A program made the translations under genes and the position numbers. From NCBI RefSeq assembly GCF_000820085.1, contig NZ_CDBN01000077.1, forward strand, positions 43,188-107,187: DNA of 64,000 nt, read 5' to 3'. The DNA comes from Aeromonas sanarellii (GTDB lineage: Bacteria > Pseudomonadota > Gammaproteobacteria > Enterobacterales > Aeromonadaceae). Shown here piece after piece: positions 8,157-17,032 of this stretch (position 1 is the stretch's first letter; each line of letters starts with the position of its first letter). The notes below the pieces were generated by a model. It ran no database searches. It was not told the origin of the DNA and saw only the letters and a list, made by a program, of their open reading frames with translations.

Positions 8157-9611
8157 TCAGTCCCCCAGGCGCTCCTGCAGATAGTCATAACCCCCCTCTT
8201 CCCTCGGCACGAAACTCAGTCGGTGGGTGAGGCCGGGGGGGGCATCCTCCGGATGGTGGGAAACGAACAGCAGCTGGGTACCCTCGCCGATGAGGCGCAC
8301 CACCAACGCCCGCACCAGATGGCGGTTGAGGGGATCCAGCCCCTGCAGAGGTTCGTCCAGGATGAGCAGCGGCGGATGTTTGACCAGGGCCCGGGCGATC
8401 AGCACCAGCCGCTGCTGGCCGAAGGAGAGGCTGTGGAAGGGCTGAGCCCCCTGCTCCTTTAACCCCAGCAGGGCCAGCCACTCGTTGGCCATCGCCAGCT
8501 GACGATCCCCCGGGCGGGTATAAAGCCCGATGGAGTCGTAGAAGCCGGAGAGGATCACCGCCAGCACCGAACAGCTCACGCGATAGTCCAGATGCAGCGC
8601 CGGGCTCACGAGCCCGATATGGCGCTTGATCTCCCAGATGCTCTCGCCGCTGCCCCGCCGCCGCCCGAACAGATGGAGCTCATTGTTGTAACCCTGCGGG
8701 TGATCCCCGGTGATGAGGGAGAGCAGGGTCGACTTGCCGGCCCCGTTCGGTCCCACCAGTTGCCAGTGCTCCCCCTCGGCAATGGTCCAGTCGAGCCCGT
8801 CGATCACCACCTGGTCCCCGTAAGCGATACGCATGGCTTTCATGACCACCCGTGGGCCTGAAGGCAAGGGCACGGGAGTCGCGAGCGGAGGCGGCAAGCG
8901 GGGGGAGACGGCTTCGGCGCGCGCCAGCTGGGCCACCTCCCGGCTGCCGAGCACGGCATCGCGCTCCCCCGCCAGCAGCAGGCGACACTCGCCGAGCAGG
9001 CCAAGGTGGGTGGCAAAGGGCGGGATCTCGTCGAAGCGGTTGACGATCACCACCAGACGCAGCCCTTCGCTCACCAGGTGTGCCAGCAGCGACATCAGGG
9101 AGGCTCTGGCCCCCTGATCCAGCCCATCGAAGGGCTCGTCCAGCACCAGCAGCTCGGGCCGTCCCAACAGGGCCCGGGCCAGCAGCAGCTTGCGCCCCTC
9201 CCCGCTCGAGAGGTAACGGTAGGGACGATCCCACAGGGACTCGATGCCGAAGCGCGCCAGCAGCGAGCGGGCCTGCGCCTCCTCACCCCCCTCCTCCAGC
9301 ATCAGGGTCGACACTTGGTAGCCCGCCTCCTCCTCTTCCCCCAGCATGTCGGTGTTGCGCCGCTGGAAATCGCGCTCGCCCAGTTGCTGCTGCGACTCGA
9401 ACGAGAGTCGCTCGGCCCGGACCCGACCCGTCACAACCCCGGTACGCACCGCCAGCTCGCCGCACAGGGCCGACGCCAACGCCGTCTTGCCGCTGCCATT
9501 GCTGCCGACAAAGGACCAGCAGGCCTGCGGGGTGAGACAGAGTTCGGGAATAATCAGGGAGTGTTGGCCACGCAGGGCCAGGGTGGCGGATTGCCACTGC
9601 AATGAGGTCAT
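8157..9611 (-). CDS. modF: ModF-like double ABC ATPase
   Basis: A cytoplasmic protein of 484 residues built of two ABC nucleotide-binding domains with no membrane part. Domain 1 has Walker A GSNGSGKTAL (residues about 36-45), a signature-like YLSSGEGRKLLL and Walker B LLVLDEPFDGLD. Domain 2 has Walker A GPNGAGKSTL (about 288-297), signature SFGQQRLVLIARAL and Walker B LLILDEPLQGLD. The length and the tandem layout match E. coli ModF (formerly PhrA), which is linked to molybdate transport genes but is of uncertain role. No modABC genes lie nearby. The gene is downstream of ppsA, separated by that gene's terminator. Confidence 0.85.
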   Translation of the reverse strand: MTSLQWQSATLALRGQHSLIIPELCLTPQACWSFVGSNGSGKTALASALCGELAVRTGVVTGRVRAERLSFESQQQLGERDFQRRNTDMLGEEEEAGYQVSTLMLEEGGEEAQARSLLARFGIESLWDRPYRYLSSGEGRKLLLARALLGRPELLVLDEPFDGLDQGARASLMSLLAHLVSEGLRLVVIVNRFDEIPPFATHLGLLGECRLLLAGERDAVLGSREVAQLARAEAVSPRLPPPLATPVPLPSGPRVVMKAMRIAYGDQVVIDGLDWTIAEGEHWQLVGPNGAGKSTLLSLITGDHPQGYNNELHLFGRRRGSGESIWEIKRHIGLVSPALHLDYRVSCSVLAVILSGFYDSIGLYTRPGDRQLAMANEWLALLGLKEQGAQPFHSLSFGQQRLVLIARALVKHPPLLILDEPLQGLDPLNRHLVRALVVRLIGEGTQLLFVSHHPEDAPPGLTHRLSFVPREEGGYDYLQERLGD

Positions 9612-9683
9612 GGGGTCGTCCTGTGAGTCGCGGGAAGCAGCCTTGCTGCCCTCCCCTTGTAACAGAAAAAGGGGGGCGCAGAC

Positions 9684-9710
9684 AAAAACGGCGCCATTGC
9701 GGCGCCGTAT
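9684..9710 (-). terminator. Intrinsic terminator after ppsA
   Basis: On the minus strand a CGGCGCC stem with a 5-base loop is followed by TTTTTG. It lies about 25 bases after the ppsA stop and separates ppsA from modF. Confidence 0.75.
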
Positions 9711-9732
9711 CGTTGAAGAGCGGGGGACGGGC

Positions 9733-12105
9733 TTAGCCGGCCTTGTGCTGCTCGGCCAGATAGAGCCAGGTATCGACCACGGTATCCGGGTTGAGGGACA
9801 CCGAGTCTATGCCCTGCTCGACCAGCCAGGCGGCGAAGTCCGGATGATCGGACGGCCCCTGGCCGCAGATCCCGACATACTTGCCCGCCTTGCGGGCGGC
9901 GGCGATGGCCATGGCCAGCAGCGCCTTGACCGCCTCGTTGCGCTCGTCGAACAGGTGGGCGATGAGTCCGGAGTCCCTATCAAGTCCAAGCGTGAGCTGG
10001 GTCATGTCGTTGGAGCCGATGGAGAAGCCGTCGAAGTGCTCGAGGAACATGTCCGCCAGCAGCGCATTGGAGGGCAGCTCGCACATCATGATGACCTTGA
10101 GGCCCCGCTCGCCGCGGCGCAGGCCGTTCTCCGCCAGGATCTCCACCACCTGCTCAGCCTCGCCGACGGTGCGCACGAAGGGGATCATCACCTCGACGTT
10201 GGTCAGCCCCATGACATCCCGCACCCGCTTCATCGCCTCGCACTCCAGGGCGAAGCAGGGGCGGAAGCTGTCGGCGATGTAACGGGACGCGCCACGGAAG
10301 CCGATCATGGGGTTCTCCTCGTGGGGCTCGTAGCCACGGCCCCCCACCAGGTTGGCGTACTCGTTGGACTTGAAGTCCGACATCCGCACGATGACCCGCT
10401 CCGGCCAGAAGGCGGCGGCCAGGGTGGCGATGCCCTCGGTCAGCTTGGCGACGTAGAACTCGCGGGGGCTCTCGTAGCCCGCGATCATCTTATTGATGGT
10501 GGCTTGCAGCTCGGGCGTCTGCTTGTCGAACTCCAGCAGCGCCTTGGGGTGGACCCCTATCATGCGGTTGATGATGAACTCGAGGCGGGCCAGACCCACG
10601 CCGGCATTCGGCAGCTGGGCAAAATCGAAGGCGCGGTCCGGATTGCCGACGTTCATCATCACCTTGATGGGCAGGCGCGGCATGTTGCCCACCTCGGTCA
10701 CCGCCACGTCGAAGTCGAGTTCGCCGTCATAGATGAAGCCGGTGTCCCCTTCCGCGCAGGAGACGGTGATGAGCTGACCATCCTGGATGCGGTCGGTGGC
10801 GTCACCGCAGCCCACCACAGCCGGAATGCCGAGCTCCCGGGCGATGATGGCGGCGTGGCAGGTGCGCCCGCCCCGGTTGGTGACGATGGCGGAGGCCCGC
10901 TTCATGATGGGCTCCCAATCCGGATCCGTCATGTCGGTGACCAGCACGTCGCCGGGCTGCACTTCATCCATCTGGCTGATGGAGGAGATGACCCGGGCCG
11001 GGCCCGCACCAATCTTGTGGCCGATGGCGCGCCCCTCGATCAGCACCTTGCCGGATTGCTTGAGGGCGAAGCGCTCGAGGGTGTTCGCCTCCTGACGGCT
11101 GCGCACGGTTTCCGGACGGGCCTGAACGATGTAGAGCTTGCCATCCTGACCATCCTTGGCCCACTCGATGTCCATCGGGCGACCGTAGTGTTGCTCGATG
11201 ATGAGGGCCTGCCTGGCCAGGGCCATCACCTCCTCGTCGGTGATGCAGAAGCGGCTGCGCTCGGCATCGGTGGTGTCGACCACCTTCACCTGACGGCCGT
11301 GGCCGGCGTCGTCGGAGTAGGTCATCTTGATGAGCTTTGACCCTAAGGTCTTGCGCACCACGGCGGGGCGACCCGATTTCAGGGTCGGCTTGTGCACATA
11401 GAATTCGTCCGGGTTGACGGCCCCCTGCACCACCATCTCCCCCAGGCCCTGGGCGCCGGTGATGAAGACCACATCGTTGAAGCCGGATTCGGTGTCCAGG
11501 GTGAACATGACGCCGGAGGCGGCCAAGTCCGAGCGCACCATGCGCTGCACCCCGGCGGAGAGCGCGACGCCCTTGTGGTCATAGCCCTGATGCACCCGGT
11601 AGGAAATGGCGCGATCGTTGAAGAGGGATGCAAACACATGCTTGATGGCGGTCATGACAGCATCTATGCCGCGCACGTTGAGGAAGGTCTCCTGCTGACC
11701 GGCGAAGGAGGCGTCCGGCATGTCCTCGGCAGTGGCGGAGGAGCGCACGGCAAAGGAGGCCTCGAGCCCGGCGCTCAGCTTGGTGTAGGCCTCGCGCACC
11801 GCCTGCTCCAGCGCGGGCTGGAACGGCGCCTCCACCACCCAGTCGCGGATCTGCTGGCCGGCCCGGTTGAGGGCGGCGATGTCGTCCACGTCCAGGCTGT
11901 CGAGCAGGTCGTGGATCTTGCCGTTGAGGCCGCTTAACTCCAGAAACTCGTTAAACGCAAAGGCGGTGGTCGCAAAGCCACCCGGCACGGACACGCCGGC
12001 ACCGGAGAGGTTGCTGATCATCTCGCCAAGGGATGCATTCTTGCCGCCGACGCGCTCTACGTCCTGCATACCGAGCTGTTCGTACCAGAGTACGTACTGT
12101 TGCAT
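9733..12105 (-). CDS. ppsA: Phosphoenolpyruvate synthase
   Basis: PpsA converts pyruvate, ATP and water to phosphoenolpyruvate, AMP and phosphate, a first step of gluconeogenesis. The protein has about 790 residues, like E. coli PpsA (792). The N-terminal ATP-grasp domain begins [20 protein letters not shown]. The swivelling domain contains the phosphorylated histidine in [14 protein letters not shown] (near residue 420). The C-terminal TIM barrel carries the PEP-binding residues, ending with [13 protein letters not shown]. The ATG at 12105 is eight bases from GGAG and is preferred to one six bases upstream. The divergent ppsR gene encodes its likely regulator kinase/phosphorylase, as in many proteobacteria. 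Confidence 0.96.
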   Translation of the reverse strand: MQQYVLWYEQLGMQDVERVGGKNASLGEMISNLSGAGVSVPGGFATTAFAFNEFLELSGLNGKIHDLLDSLDVDDIAALNRAGQQIRDWVVEAPFQPALEQAVREAYTKLSAGLEASFAVRSSATAEDMPDASFAGQQETFLNVRGIDAVMTAIKHVFASLFNDRAISYRVHQGYDHKGVALSAGVQRMVRSDLAASGVMFTLDTESGFNDVVFITGAQGLGEMVVQGAVNPDEFYVHKPTLKSGRPAVVRKTLGSKLIKMTYSDDAGHGRQVKVVDTTDAERSRFCITDEEVMALARQALIIEQHYGRPMDIEWAKDGQDGKLYIVQARPETVRSRQEANTLERFALKQSGKVLIEGRAIGHKIGAGPARVISSISQMDEVQPGDVLVTDMTDPDWEPIMKRASAIVTNRGGRTCHAAIIARELGIPAVVGCGDATDRIQDGQLITVSCAEGDTGFIYDGELDFDVAVTEVGNMPRLPIKVMMNVGNPDRAFDFAQLPNAGVGLARLEFIINRMIGVHPKALLEFDKQTPELQATINKMIAGYESPREFYVAKLTEGIATLAAAFWPERVIVRMSDFKSNEYANLVGGRGYEPHEENPMIGFRGASRYIADSFRPCFALECEAMKRVRDVMGLTNVEVMIPFVRTVGEAEQVVEILAENGLRRGERGLKVIMMCELPSNALLADMFLEHFDGFSIGSNDMTQLTLGLDRDSGLIAHLFDERNEAVKALLAMAIAAARKAGKYVGICGQGPSDHPDFAAWLVEQGIDSVSLNPDTVVDTWLYLAEQHKAG

Positions 12106-12412
12106 TTGCATGTCTCCAGGTTGGGGGGCCAGGGTGACAACTCACCTGCTGTGCCAAGTCATGTGTTTTTGTTAGTGTCTGTTGCCAACGACCGTGAAAA
12201 CGTTTTCTATTTATGGTCAAAAAAATCCCCGAGCAAGAGTTGGGGATGGTCGTTTGACACAGGCATTCTACAATAGCGACACAAAAAGGTAACGACTCAG
12301 GTTTGCAAGCGAGTTCACAACTTGGGCACGGCAGATCTGTTGACAAAAACGATATGGTTTCGAGAGATACTTGTTTCTCGTCATCCCCCGGAGCGCACCA
12401 CAGGAGCCCCCA
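12106..12412. promoter_or_regulatory. Divergent ppsA-ppsR promoter region with GAAAACGTTTTC palindrome
   Basis: A 307-base spacer between divergent genes. At 12196-12207 lies the perfect palindrome GAAAACGTTTTC, about 90 bases upstream of ppsA. Its central CG and A/T arms resemble operators of LacI/GalR-family regulators. Cra (FruR), which activates ppsA in E. coli, is the natural candidate, although the classic Cra half-site is one base shorter. Confidence 0.45.
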
Positions 12413-13225
12413 GTGCACACCGTATTCTATGTATCCGACGGCACCGCCATCACCGCCGAAGTCTTCGGTCACGCCGTGCTGAGCCAGTTTCCCCTGGCCT
12501 TCGAGCAGGTCACCATTCCCTTCGTGGAAACCCTGGAGAAGGCGCGCCAGGTGCGGGCCCGCATCGACGAGCAGTTCCGCCAGACCGGGGTTCGCCCCAT
12601 CCTGTTTCACACCATAGTCGACCCGCAAGTACGGGAAGAAGTGCTCAAGGCCCAGGCCAGCAGCCACGACTTTCTCAACACCTTCGTGAGCCCCCTCGAA
12701 CAGGAGCTCGGGATCAAGGCCGAGCCCAGGCTCCACCGCACCCACGGCATGGAGAACCGCAAGCTCTACGACGATCGCATCGAGGCGGTCAACTTCGCGC
12801 TGGCCAACGACGACGGCATCACCACCAAGGAGTATGACGAGGCGGACATCATCCTCATCGGTGTCTCCCGCTGCGGCAAGACACCGACCAGCCTCTACCT
12901 GGCGTTGCAATTCGGCATCCGCGCCGCCAACTACCCCTTCATCGAGCAGGACATGGGCTCCCTGGATCTACCCGCCCCCCTCAAGGCCAACCGCCACAAG
13001 CTGTTCGGCCTCACCATAGCGCCACAGCGGCTGCACGAGATCCGCAACCAGCGCCGTGCCAACAGCCGCTACTCCTCGCTTGATCAGTGCAAGCAGGAGC
13101 TGGCCAGCGTCGAGCGGCTGTTCCGCCAGGAGGCGATCCGCTTCCTCGATACCAGCTCCCACTCGGTGGAGGAGATCAGCGCCAAGATCCTGGAAGCCAC
13201 CGGGTTGCGCCGCCAACTCTGCTGA
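12413..13225 (+). CDS. ppsR: PEP synthase regulatory kinase/pyrophosphorylase
   Basis: A bifunctional regulator of 270 residues (DUF299 family, YdiA in E. coli). It inactivates PpsA by ADP-dependent phosphorylation and reactivates it by phosphate-dependent removal. The N-terminal [12 protein letters not shown] motif (residues 5-16) and the P-loop-like [11 protein letters not shown] (150-160) are diagnostic. The GTG at 12413 is chosen because AGGAG lies six bases upstream and the family starts just before this FYVSDGT motif; an upstream extension has no similarity to the family. It is divergent from ppsA, the known functional partner. Confidence 0.93.
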   Translation: MHTVFYVSDGTAITAEVFGHAVLSQFPLAFEQVTIPFVETLEKARQVRARIDEQFRQTGVRPILFHTIVDPQVREEVLKAQASSHDFLNTFVSPLEQELGIKAEPRLHRTHGMENRKLYDDRIEAVNFALANDDGITTKEYDEADIILIGVSRCGKTPTSLYLALQFGIRAANYPFIEQDMGSLDLPAPLKANRHKLFGLTIAPQRLHEIRNQRRANSRYSSLDQCKQELASVERLFRQEAIRFLDTSSHSVEEISAKILEATGLRRQLC

Positions 13226-13312
13226 CGATGCGAATCACAGCAGCGAGAAACACCAGCACAATCACCACTGTCAAGATAAGTGAACGATTGAAACGGTAGG
13301 GATGTGAAGCCG

Positions 13313-13340
13313 ATGACGCCAGCGGGGTGGCTGGCGTCAT
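13313..13340. terminator. Hairpin between ppsR and convergent small gene
   Basis: An 11-bp perfect stem (ATGACGCCAGC and complement) with a 6-base loop lies between two convergent genes. It has no clear T tract, so it may be a weak or factor-assisted terminator. Confidence 0.5.
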
Positions 13341-13345
13341 CCTGC

Positions 13346-13639
13346 TCAGGGATTGGGCGGGGAAACCGGCTTGTTGAGCTCCCTGTTGTTCATCAACATG
13401 CCATAAAAACCCGGCAAGCCGTGGCACCTGCGCACCCGCTCGCTCAGCCAGCAGGCGGGGAACAGGCCGAGGCCCGCAGCCAGGGCCAGCACCATGACGA
13501 TATGGCTCACCAGATACTCCGCCCCCAGCCATCCCCAGACCACGAGGCAAACCATCGCCATCGTCAACAACATGGGGGAAAGCCAGACACCCAGCCACAG
13601 CACGGCAGTCAACAGACCACCGACAACACGCTCGATCAT
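13346..13639 (-). CDS. Small inner-membrane protein, unknown function
   Basis: A 97-residue hydrophobic protein starting MIERVVGGLLTAVLWLGVW. Two or three transmembrane helices are predicted (about residues 8-40 and 45-65), with a basic C-terminal tail containing SERVRRCHGLPGF. I do not recognise the family. The ATG at 13639 is supported by AGAAGGGA just upstream; the reading frame upstream of that ATG shows no protein character. It is convergent with ppsR and divergent from the permease gene. Confidence 0.55.
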   Translation of the reverse strand: MIERVVGGLLTAVLWLGVWLSPMLLTMAMVCLVVWGWLGAEYLVSHIVMVLALAAGLGLFPACWLSERVRRCHGLPGFYGMLMNNRELNKPVSPPNP

Positions 13640-13996
13640 ATGAGTCCCTTCTGGAGAAGCCGGCAATAACCCATATTTCTGGCAACTTGTCAAATACCGA
13701 AAATCCAACTGACCACAAAACAACCAATCACTTCCAGAACCCCTTTCCAGATCATAAAAAACCTGCATGGCGCACAAAAAGCCAGCTGATGATGATGAAA
13801 ACAGGTGCATGGGCGAGCGTTTATCACTATTCTGCTCGGGTTGGTAGCCGCCATAAAAAACAGCAGGCGGCGAACCGTAACGATATAAATACGGATTTCG
13901 TCACGTTTTCGGCACAAGATGCTGCGCCTGGCACAGGAAGTGCCATGGCCGACGAGGCGGAAGACGAGTGAATTCAGCGACGTTAAGGAAGGAAGA
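13640..13996. other. Intergenic region upstream of the aromatic permease
   Basis: A 357-base AT-richer spacer between divergent genes, expected to hold both promoters. I see no TyrR box (TGTAAA-N6-TTTACA) and no other repeat. Confidence 0.5.
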
Positions 13997-15373
13997 ATGG
14001 ATCTTCAACAAAACGGCGAAGAGCTCAAGCGCGGCCTGAAAAACCGCCATATCCAGCTCATCGCACTGGGCGGTGCCATCGGCACCGGCCTGTTCCTCGG
14101 CATTGCCGACACCATCAAGATGGCGGGTCCCTCCGTCCTGCTGGGTTACGCCATCGGCGGCTTCATCGCCTTCCTCATCATGCGCCAGCTCGGTGAGATG
14201 GTGGTGGAAGAGCCGGTTGCCGGCTCCTTCAGCCACTTTGCCTACAAGTACTGGGGCGACTTCGCTGGCTTCGCCTCCGGCTGGAACTACTGGGTGCTCT
14301 ATGTACTGGTGAGCATGGCGGAGCTGACGGCGGTCGGCATCTATGTCCAGTACTGGTGGCCCGAGATCCCGACCTGGATGTCGGCGGCCTTCTTCTTCGT
14401 GCTGATCAACGCCATCAACCTCTCCAACGTCAAGGCGTTTGGCGAGATGGAGTTCTGGTTCGCCATCATCAAGGTGGTCGCCATCCTCGGCATGATAGGC
14501 TTCGGCGGTTATCTGCTGTTCTCCGGCACCGGTGGCCCCGAGGCCACGGTCAGCAACCTCTGGGCACAGGGCGGTTTCTTCCCGAATGGCGTGGGTGGGC
14601 TGGTGATGGCCATGGCCTTCATCATGTTCTCCTTCGGCGGCCTGGAGCTGGTCGGCATCACGGCGGCGGAAGCGGACAATCCCGAGAAGAGCATCCCAAA
14701 AGCCACCAATCAGGTGATCTACCGCATCCTGATATTCTACATCGGCGCCCTGACTGTGCTGCTCTCCCTCTACCCCTGGGGTAAAGTCGTCGAAGGCGGC
14801 AGCCCCTTCGTGATGATCTTCCACGCCCTGGACAGCAACCTGGTGGCCAACGTGCTGAACCTGGTGGTGCTGACCGCCGCGCTGTCTGTGTACAACAGCT
14901 GTGTCTACTGCAACAGCCGCATGCTGTTTGGCCTGGCCAAGCAGGGCAACGGACCCAAGGCCCTGCTCAAGACCAACAAGAGCGGCGTACCCCTGACTGC
15001 CATCACCATCTCGGCCGCAGCCACCCTGCTGTGCGTGCTGATCAACTACCTGATCCCTGGCAAGGCCTTCGGTCTGCTGATGTCCCTGGTGGTCTCCGCC
15101 CTGGTCATCAACTGGGCCATGATCAGCCTGGCACACCTCAAGTTCCGCAAGGTCAAGGCCGCAGAAGGCGTCACCACCAAGTTCAAGGCACTGTGGAGCC
15201 CGTTTGGCAACTACCTCTGCCTCGCCTTCATGGCCGCCATCCTGGTGATCATGTACATGAACGACGGCACCCGCATCTCGGTCGAGCTGATCCCGGCCTG
15301 GGTCCTAGTGCTCGGCATCGGCTATCTGCTCAAGCAGAAGAGCCAGCGCAAGGTAGCCACCACCCTGGGCTAA
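13997..15373 (+). CDS. Aromatic amino-acid permease (PheP/AroP type)
   Basis: An inner-membrane proton symporter of the APC amino-acid transporter family, 458 residues, the same length as E. coli PheP. It begins MDLQQNGEELKRGLKNRHIQ and continues with the consensus IALGGAIGTGLFLGI, and MRQLGEMVVEEPVAGSF follows. About twelve transmembrane helices are visible. The motif pattern is closest to PheP and AroP, so phenylalanine, tyrosine or tryptophan is the likely cargo. The ATG at 13997 has AAGGAAGGAAG upstream; a longer frame from 13919 is rejected. Its terminator immediately downstream is the sequence duplicated at both ends of the genomic island. Confidence 0.88.
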   Translation: MDLQQNGEELKRGLKNRHIQLIALGGAIGTGLFLGIADTIKMAGPSVLLGYAIGGFIAFLIMRQLGEMVVEEPVAGSFSHFAYKYWGDFAGFASGWNYWVLYVLVSMAELTAVGIYVQYWWPEIPTWMSAAFFFVLINAINLSNVKAFGEMEFWFAIIKVVAILGMIGFGGYLLFSGTGGPEATVSNLWAQGGFFPNGVGGLVMAMAFIMFSFGGLELVGITAAEADNPEKSIPKATNQVIYRILIFYIGALTVLLSLYPWGKVVEGGSPFVMIFHALDSNLVANVLNLVVLTAALSVYNSCVYCNSRMLFGLAKQGNGPKALLKTNKSGVPLTAITISAAATLLCVLINYLIPGKAFGLLMSLVVSALVINWAMISLAHLKFRKVKAAEGVTTKFKALWSPFGNYLCLAFMAAILVIMYMNDGTRISVELIPAWVLVLGIGYLLKQKSQRKVATTLG

Positions 15374-15393
15374 GCATCACGCCCCTCCTATGC

Positions 15394-15418
15394 AAATGCC
15401 GGTCTGTGACCGGCATTT
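15394..15418 (+). repeat. Left 25-bp island end repeat (attL candidate), also permease terminator
   Basis: A 25-bp sequence containing ATGCCGGTCTGTGACCGGCAT forms a hairpin (ATGCCGGTC / GACCGGCAT) 20 bases after the permease stop codon, followed by TTTCTAATT. The identical 25 bp recurs at 37098-37122, beyond the integrase gene. The pair therefore brackets about 21.7 kb and looks like the target-site duplication of an integrase that uses a terminator as its attachment site. Confidence 0.75.
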
Positions 15419-15470
15419 CTAATTAAAAAACGCCAATAATTCATACTGTTATTTTTAACGCTGATTCAAT

Positions 15471-15492
15471 CCCCCCATTTATCCCCCCACTT
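15471..15492 (+). repeat. C-rich tandem motif, left end (possible integrase arm sites)
   Basis: Two tandem copies of CCCCCCAYTT separated by AT. A near-identical pair in the same orientation occurs at 36966-36988, just upstream of the integrase start. Occurrence near both ends of the element suggests binding sites for the integrase or its directionality factor. Confidence 0.5.
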
Positions 15493-15701
15493 GTTTTTCT
15501 AATGGTAAAATTCTGGCCTCTAGCCGAGGCACTACTGGACCCTCACGTGGAGGTATCGTGAAAGGCAGCTTTAGAGTGCATGTGTAGCAATACCTCAGGA
15601 CCACCAGTATCGAAACCATTCTGATAAATACGCCGAGTTAAGTCAGGTCTCATGTAGAGATCATTCCACCATATGATGCTAAGCATACGCGCACATTTAT
15701 T

Positions 15702-15746
15702 TCGTAATGCGAAGATCGCAGGTTCGACTCCTGTTTCCGGCACCAC
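15702..15746 (+). tRNA. tRNA-Thr(CGT) 3' fragment (attachment-site relic)
   Basis: From TTCGTAATGCGAAG through GGTTCGACTCC to the terminal GGCACCA this matches the anticodon loop, T arm and 3' acceptor strand of tRNA-Thr with anticodon CGT. The 5' half is absent, so it cannot make a tRNA. Fragments that begin at the anticodon loop are typical crossover remnants of tyrosine integrases. Confidence 0.8.
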
Positions 15747-15812
15747 ATATAGCAAGGCTAGCAGCGATGCGAGCCTTATTCATTTTTGAGGTTGGCTAAC
15801 ACTGGGCTAACG

Positions 15813-16451
15813 TCAGCCCTGGCATACAAGTGGCATCGGCCCTCCCATCAACCGCTCAGCATGCTGCTGTACCAGGTAGGTTCGCGCCAGTTCAGGGTCC
15901 TTGCATCCCAGCCAGGTGTCGTAGTCATCCGGCGACACGATGACCAGGCTACGCTTCTCGTCCCCTGGCTTGTGCATTCGCCGCAGCAGTGGGTGGGTGT
16001 CGGCATTGATGGTGAGCTGGGAGAAGCTGAAGGTATAGCCCTGCTCCTCCTGCCATGCCCGCCAGATGCCGGCCACTGCGAAGGGCATGCTGTCGGTCAT
16101 GCTGATCCGCCAACGCTCGGCCTTGCCGCTCTCGTAGCAGGGCTCGAAGAAGCCGGTCATTGACACCAGGCAGAGATGCCCCTGCTGCCAGGCGTGGCGG
16201 TAGGTCGGCTTTTCACCCACCGTCTCGGCCCTGGCGTTCATCGTGGTGTAGTGCTTGTTGCCTGGCTGCACCTTCCTCTTCGGCACCATTCCATAACTGG
16301 CGATCAGCGCCTGCCGCCGTCCGTCTCGCTGGATCAGGATCGGGGCCTGGTAGTCCTGCCACACCTCCTCCTTCCAGTCGTACCCGGGGTCATCAACCCC
16401 GAAGTATTCCACCAGCACCGCCTTGGTGGGCGGGATGTAGTTGATGCACAT
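15813..16451 (-). CDS. yedK: SRAP-family (YedK/HMCES-like) abasic-site shield protein
   Basis: A 212-residue SOS-response-associated peptidase (SRAP) family protein. Members bind single-stranded DNA and form a covalent thiazolidine link between Cys2 and an abasic site, protecting replication forks. The required Cys2 follows the initiator Met in MCINYIPP, which fixes the start at 16451. Other active-site elements are MNARAET (Asn), GFFEPCYE (Glu) and HPLLRRMHKPGD (His). It is divergent from the LexA-controlled umuDC pair, which suggests a DNA-damage cassette. It differs from chromosomal yedK context and lies inside the island, so it was probably acquired. Confidence 0.88.
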   Translation of the reverse strand: MCINYIPPTKAVLVEYFGVDDPGYDWKEEVWQDYQAPILIQRDGRRQALIASYGMVPKRKVQPGNKHYTTMNARAETVGEKPTYRHAWQQGHLCLVSMTGFFEPCYESGKAERWRISMTDSMPFAVAGIWRAWQEEQGYTFSFSQLTINADTHPLLRRMHKPGDEKRSLVIVSPDDYDTWLGCKDPELARTYLVQQHAERLMGGPMPLVCQG

Positions 16452-16586
16452 GCGCAGCTCCTCCGTCGTATGAGAGCTCAAACTCACCAGATCAGTCTCT
16501 GCCAAGCATAATTGGCCGCGTCCCCCTTGCCCTGCCAAGACCCGAACGCCGACCAGTGATCTTTCCGGATCTCTCGGTTAGAATCA

Positions 16587-16602
16587 CTGTATGTTCATAC
16601 AG
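16587..16602. promoter_or_regulatory. LexA box (SOS operator)
   Basis: CTGTATGTTCATACAG is a match to the CTGT-N8-ACAG LexA consensus, eleven bases before the umuD start. A TAGAAT hexamer at 16579-16584 could be the -10 element, so bound LexA would cover the transcription start. It may also affect the divergent SRAP gene. Confidence 0.85.
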
Positions 16603-16613
16603 TGACTTTTGCC

Positions 16614-17030
16614 ATGTTCCCCCACGCAACCGATGCACCTATCATAGAGCTCCCTTTATTTCTCACCCCTGCCGCCTGCGGGTTTCCCTCCCCGGCTCAG
16701 GACTATGTGGAACAGTCCATCGACCTCAACCAACACTGTGTCCCCCACCCGGCGGCCACCTTCTATGTACGGGCCAGCGGACACAGCATGGTCGGGGAAG
16801 GTATCAATGACGGCGATATGCTGATCATCGACCGTGCTGTCACAGCTCGCCACGGCGACATCGTGCTGGCCTGTCTGGATGGTGAGTTCACCGTCAAGAT
16901 CTTGCAGTCCGACCCACCCGCACTACTACCGTCCAACCCGGATTTCTCCCCCATCATTCTGCAAGAAGGGCAGGAGCTGGATATCTTCGGCGTCGTCACC
17001 TTCGTTCTGCACAAAACTAGGCGAGGGTAG
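16614..17030 (+). CDS. umuD: UmuD-like SOS mutagenesis protein
   Basis: A 138-residue LexA-type self-cleaving protein. After RecA-stimulated cleavage, UmuD' joins UmuC to form DNA polymerase V. The cleavage site Cys22-Gly23 is in [15 protein letters not shown], and the catalytic pair is Ser58 (ASGHSM) and Lys95 (DGEFTVK). The sequence closely follows E. coli UmuD through [10 protein letters not shown]. The ATG at 16614 is preferred; a GTG inside the LexA box at 16602 is in frame but unlikely. No clear ribosome site is seen, so the leader would be short. It is followed two bases later by umuC. Confidence 0.93.
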   Translation: MFPHATDAPIIELPLFLTPAACGFPSPAQDYVEQSIDLNQHCVPHPAATFYVRASGHSMVGEGINDGDMLIIDRAVTARHGDIVLACLDGEFTVKILQSDPPALLPSNPDFSPIILQEGQELDIFGVVTFVLHKTRRG

Positions 17031-17032
17031 TC

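Larger units (their letters stand above)
15374..15812. other. Left island end, non-coding
   Basis: The 439 bases between the permease and the SRAP gene contain the terminator repeat, a C-rich tandem motif at 15471-15492 and a tRNA-Thr fragment at 15702-15746. I see no convincing coding sequence. Confidence 0.6.

Noticed and set aside
15394..15418. The two 25-bp repeats as unrelated terminators that look alike by chance
   Set aside because: Identity is complete over 25 bp including the loop, and the right copy is next to an integrase and behind no gene that needs it.
15543..15755. 70-codon minus-strand frame at the left island end
   Set aside because: It runs antisense through the tRNA-Thr fragment and has no ribosome site.
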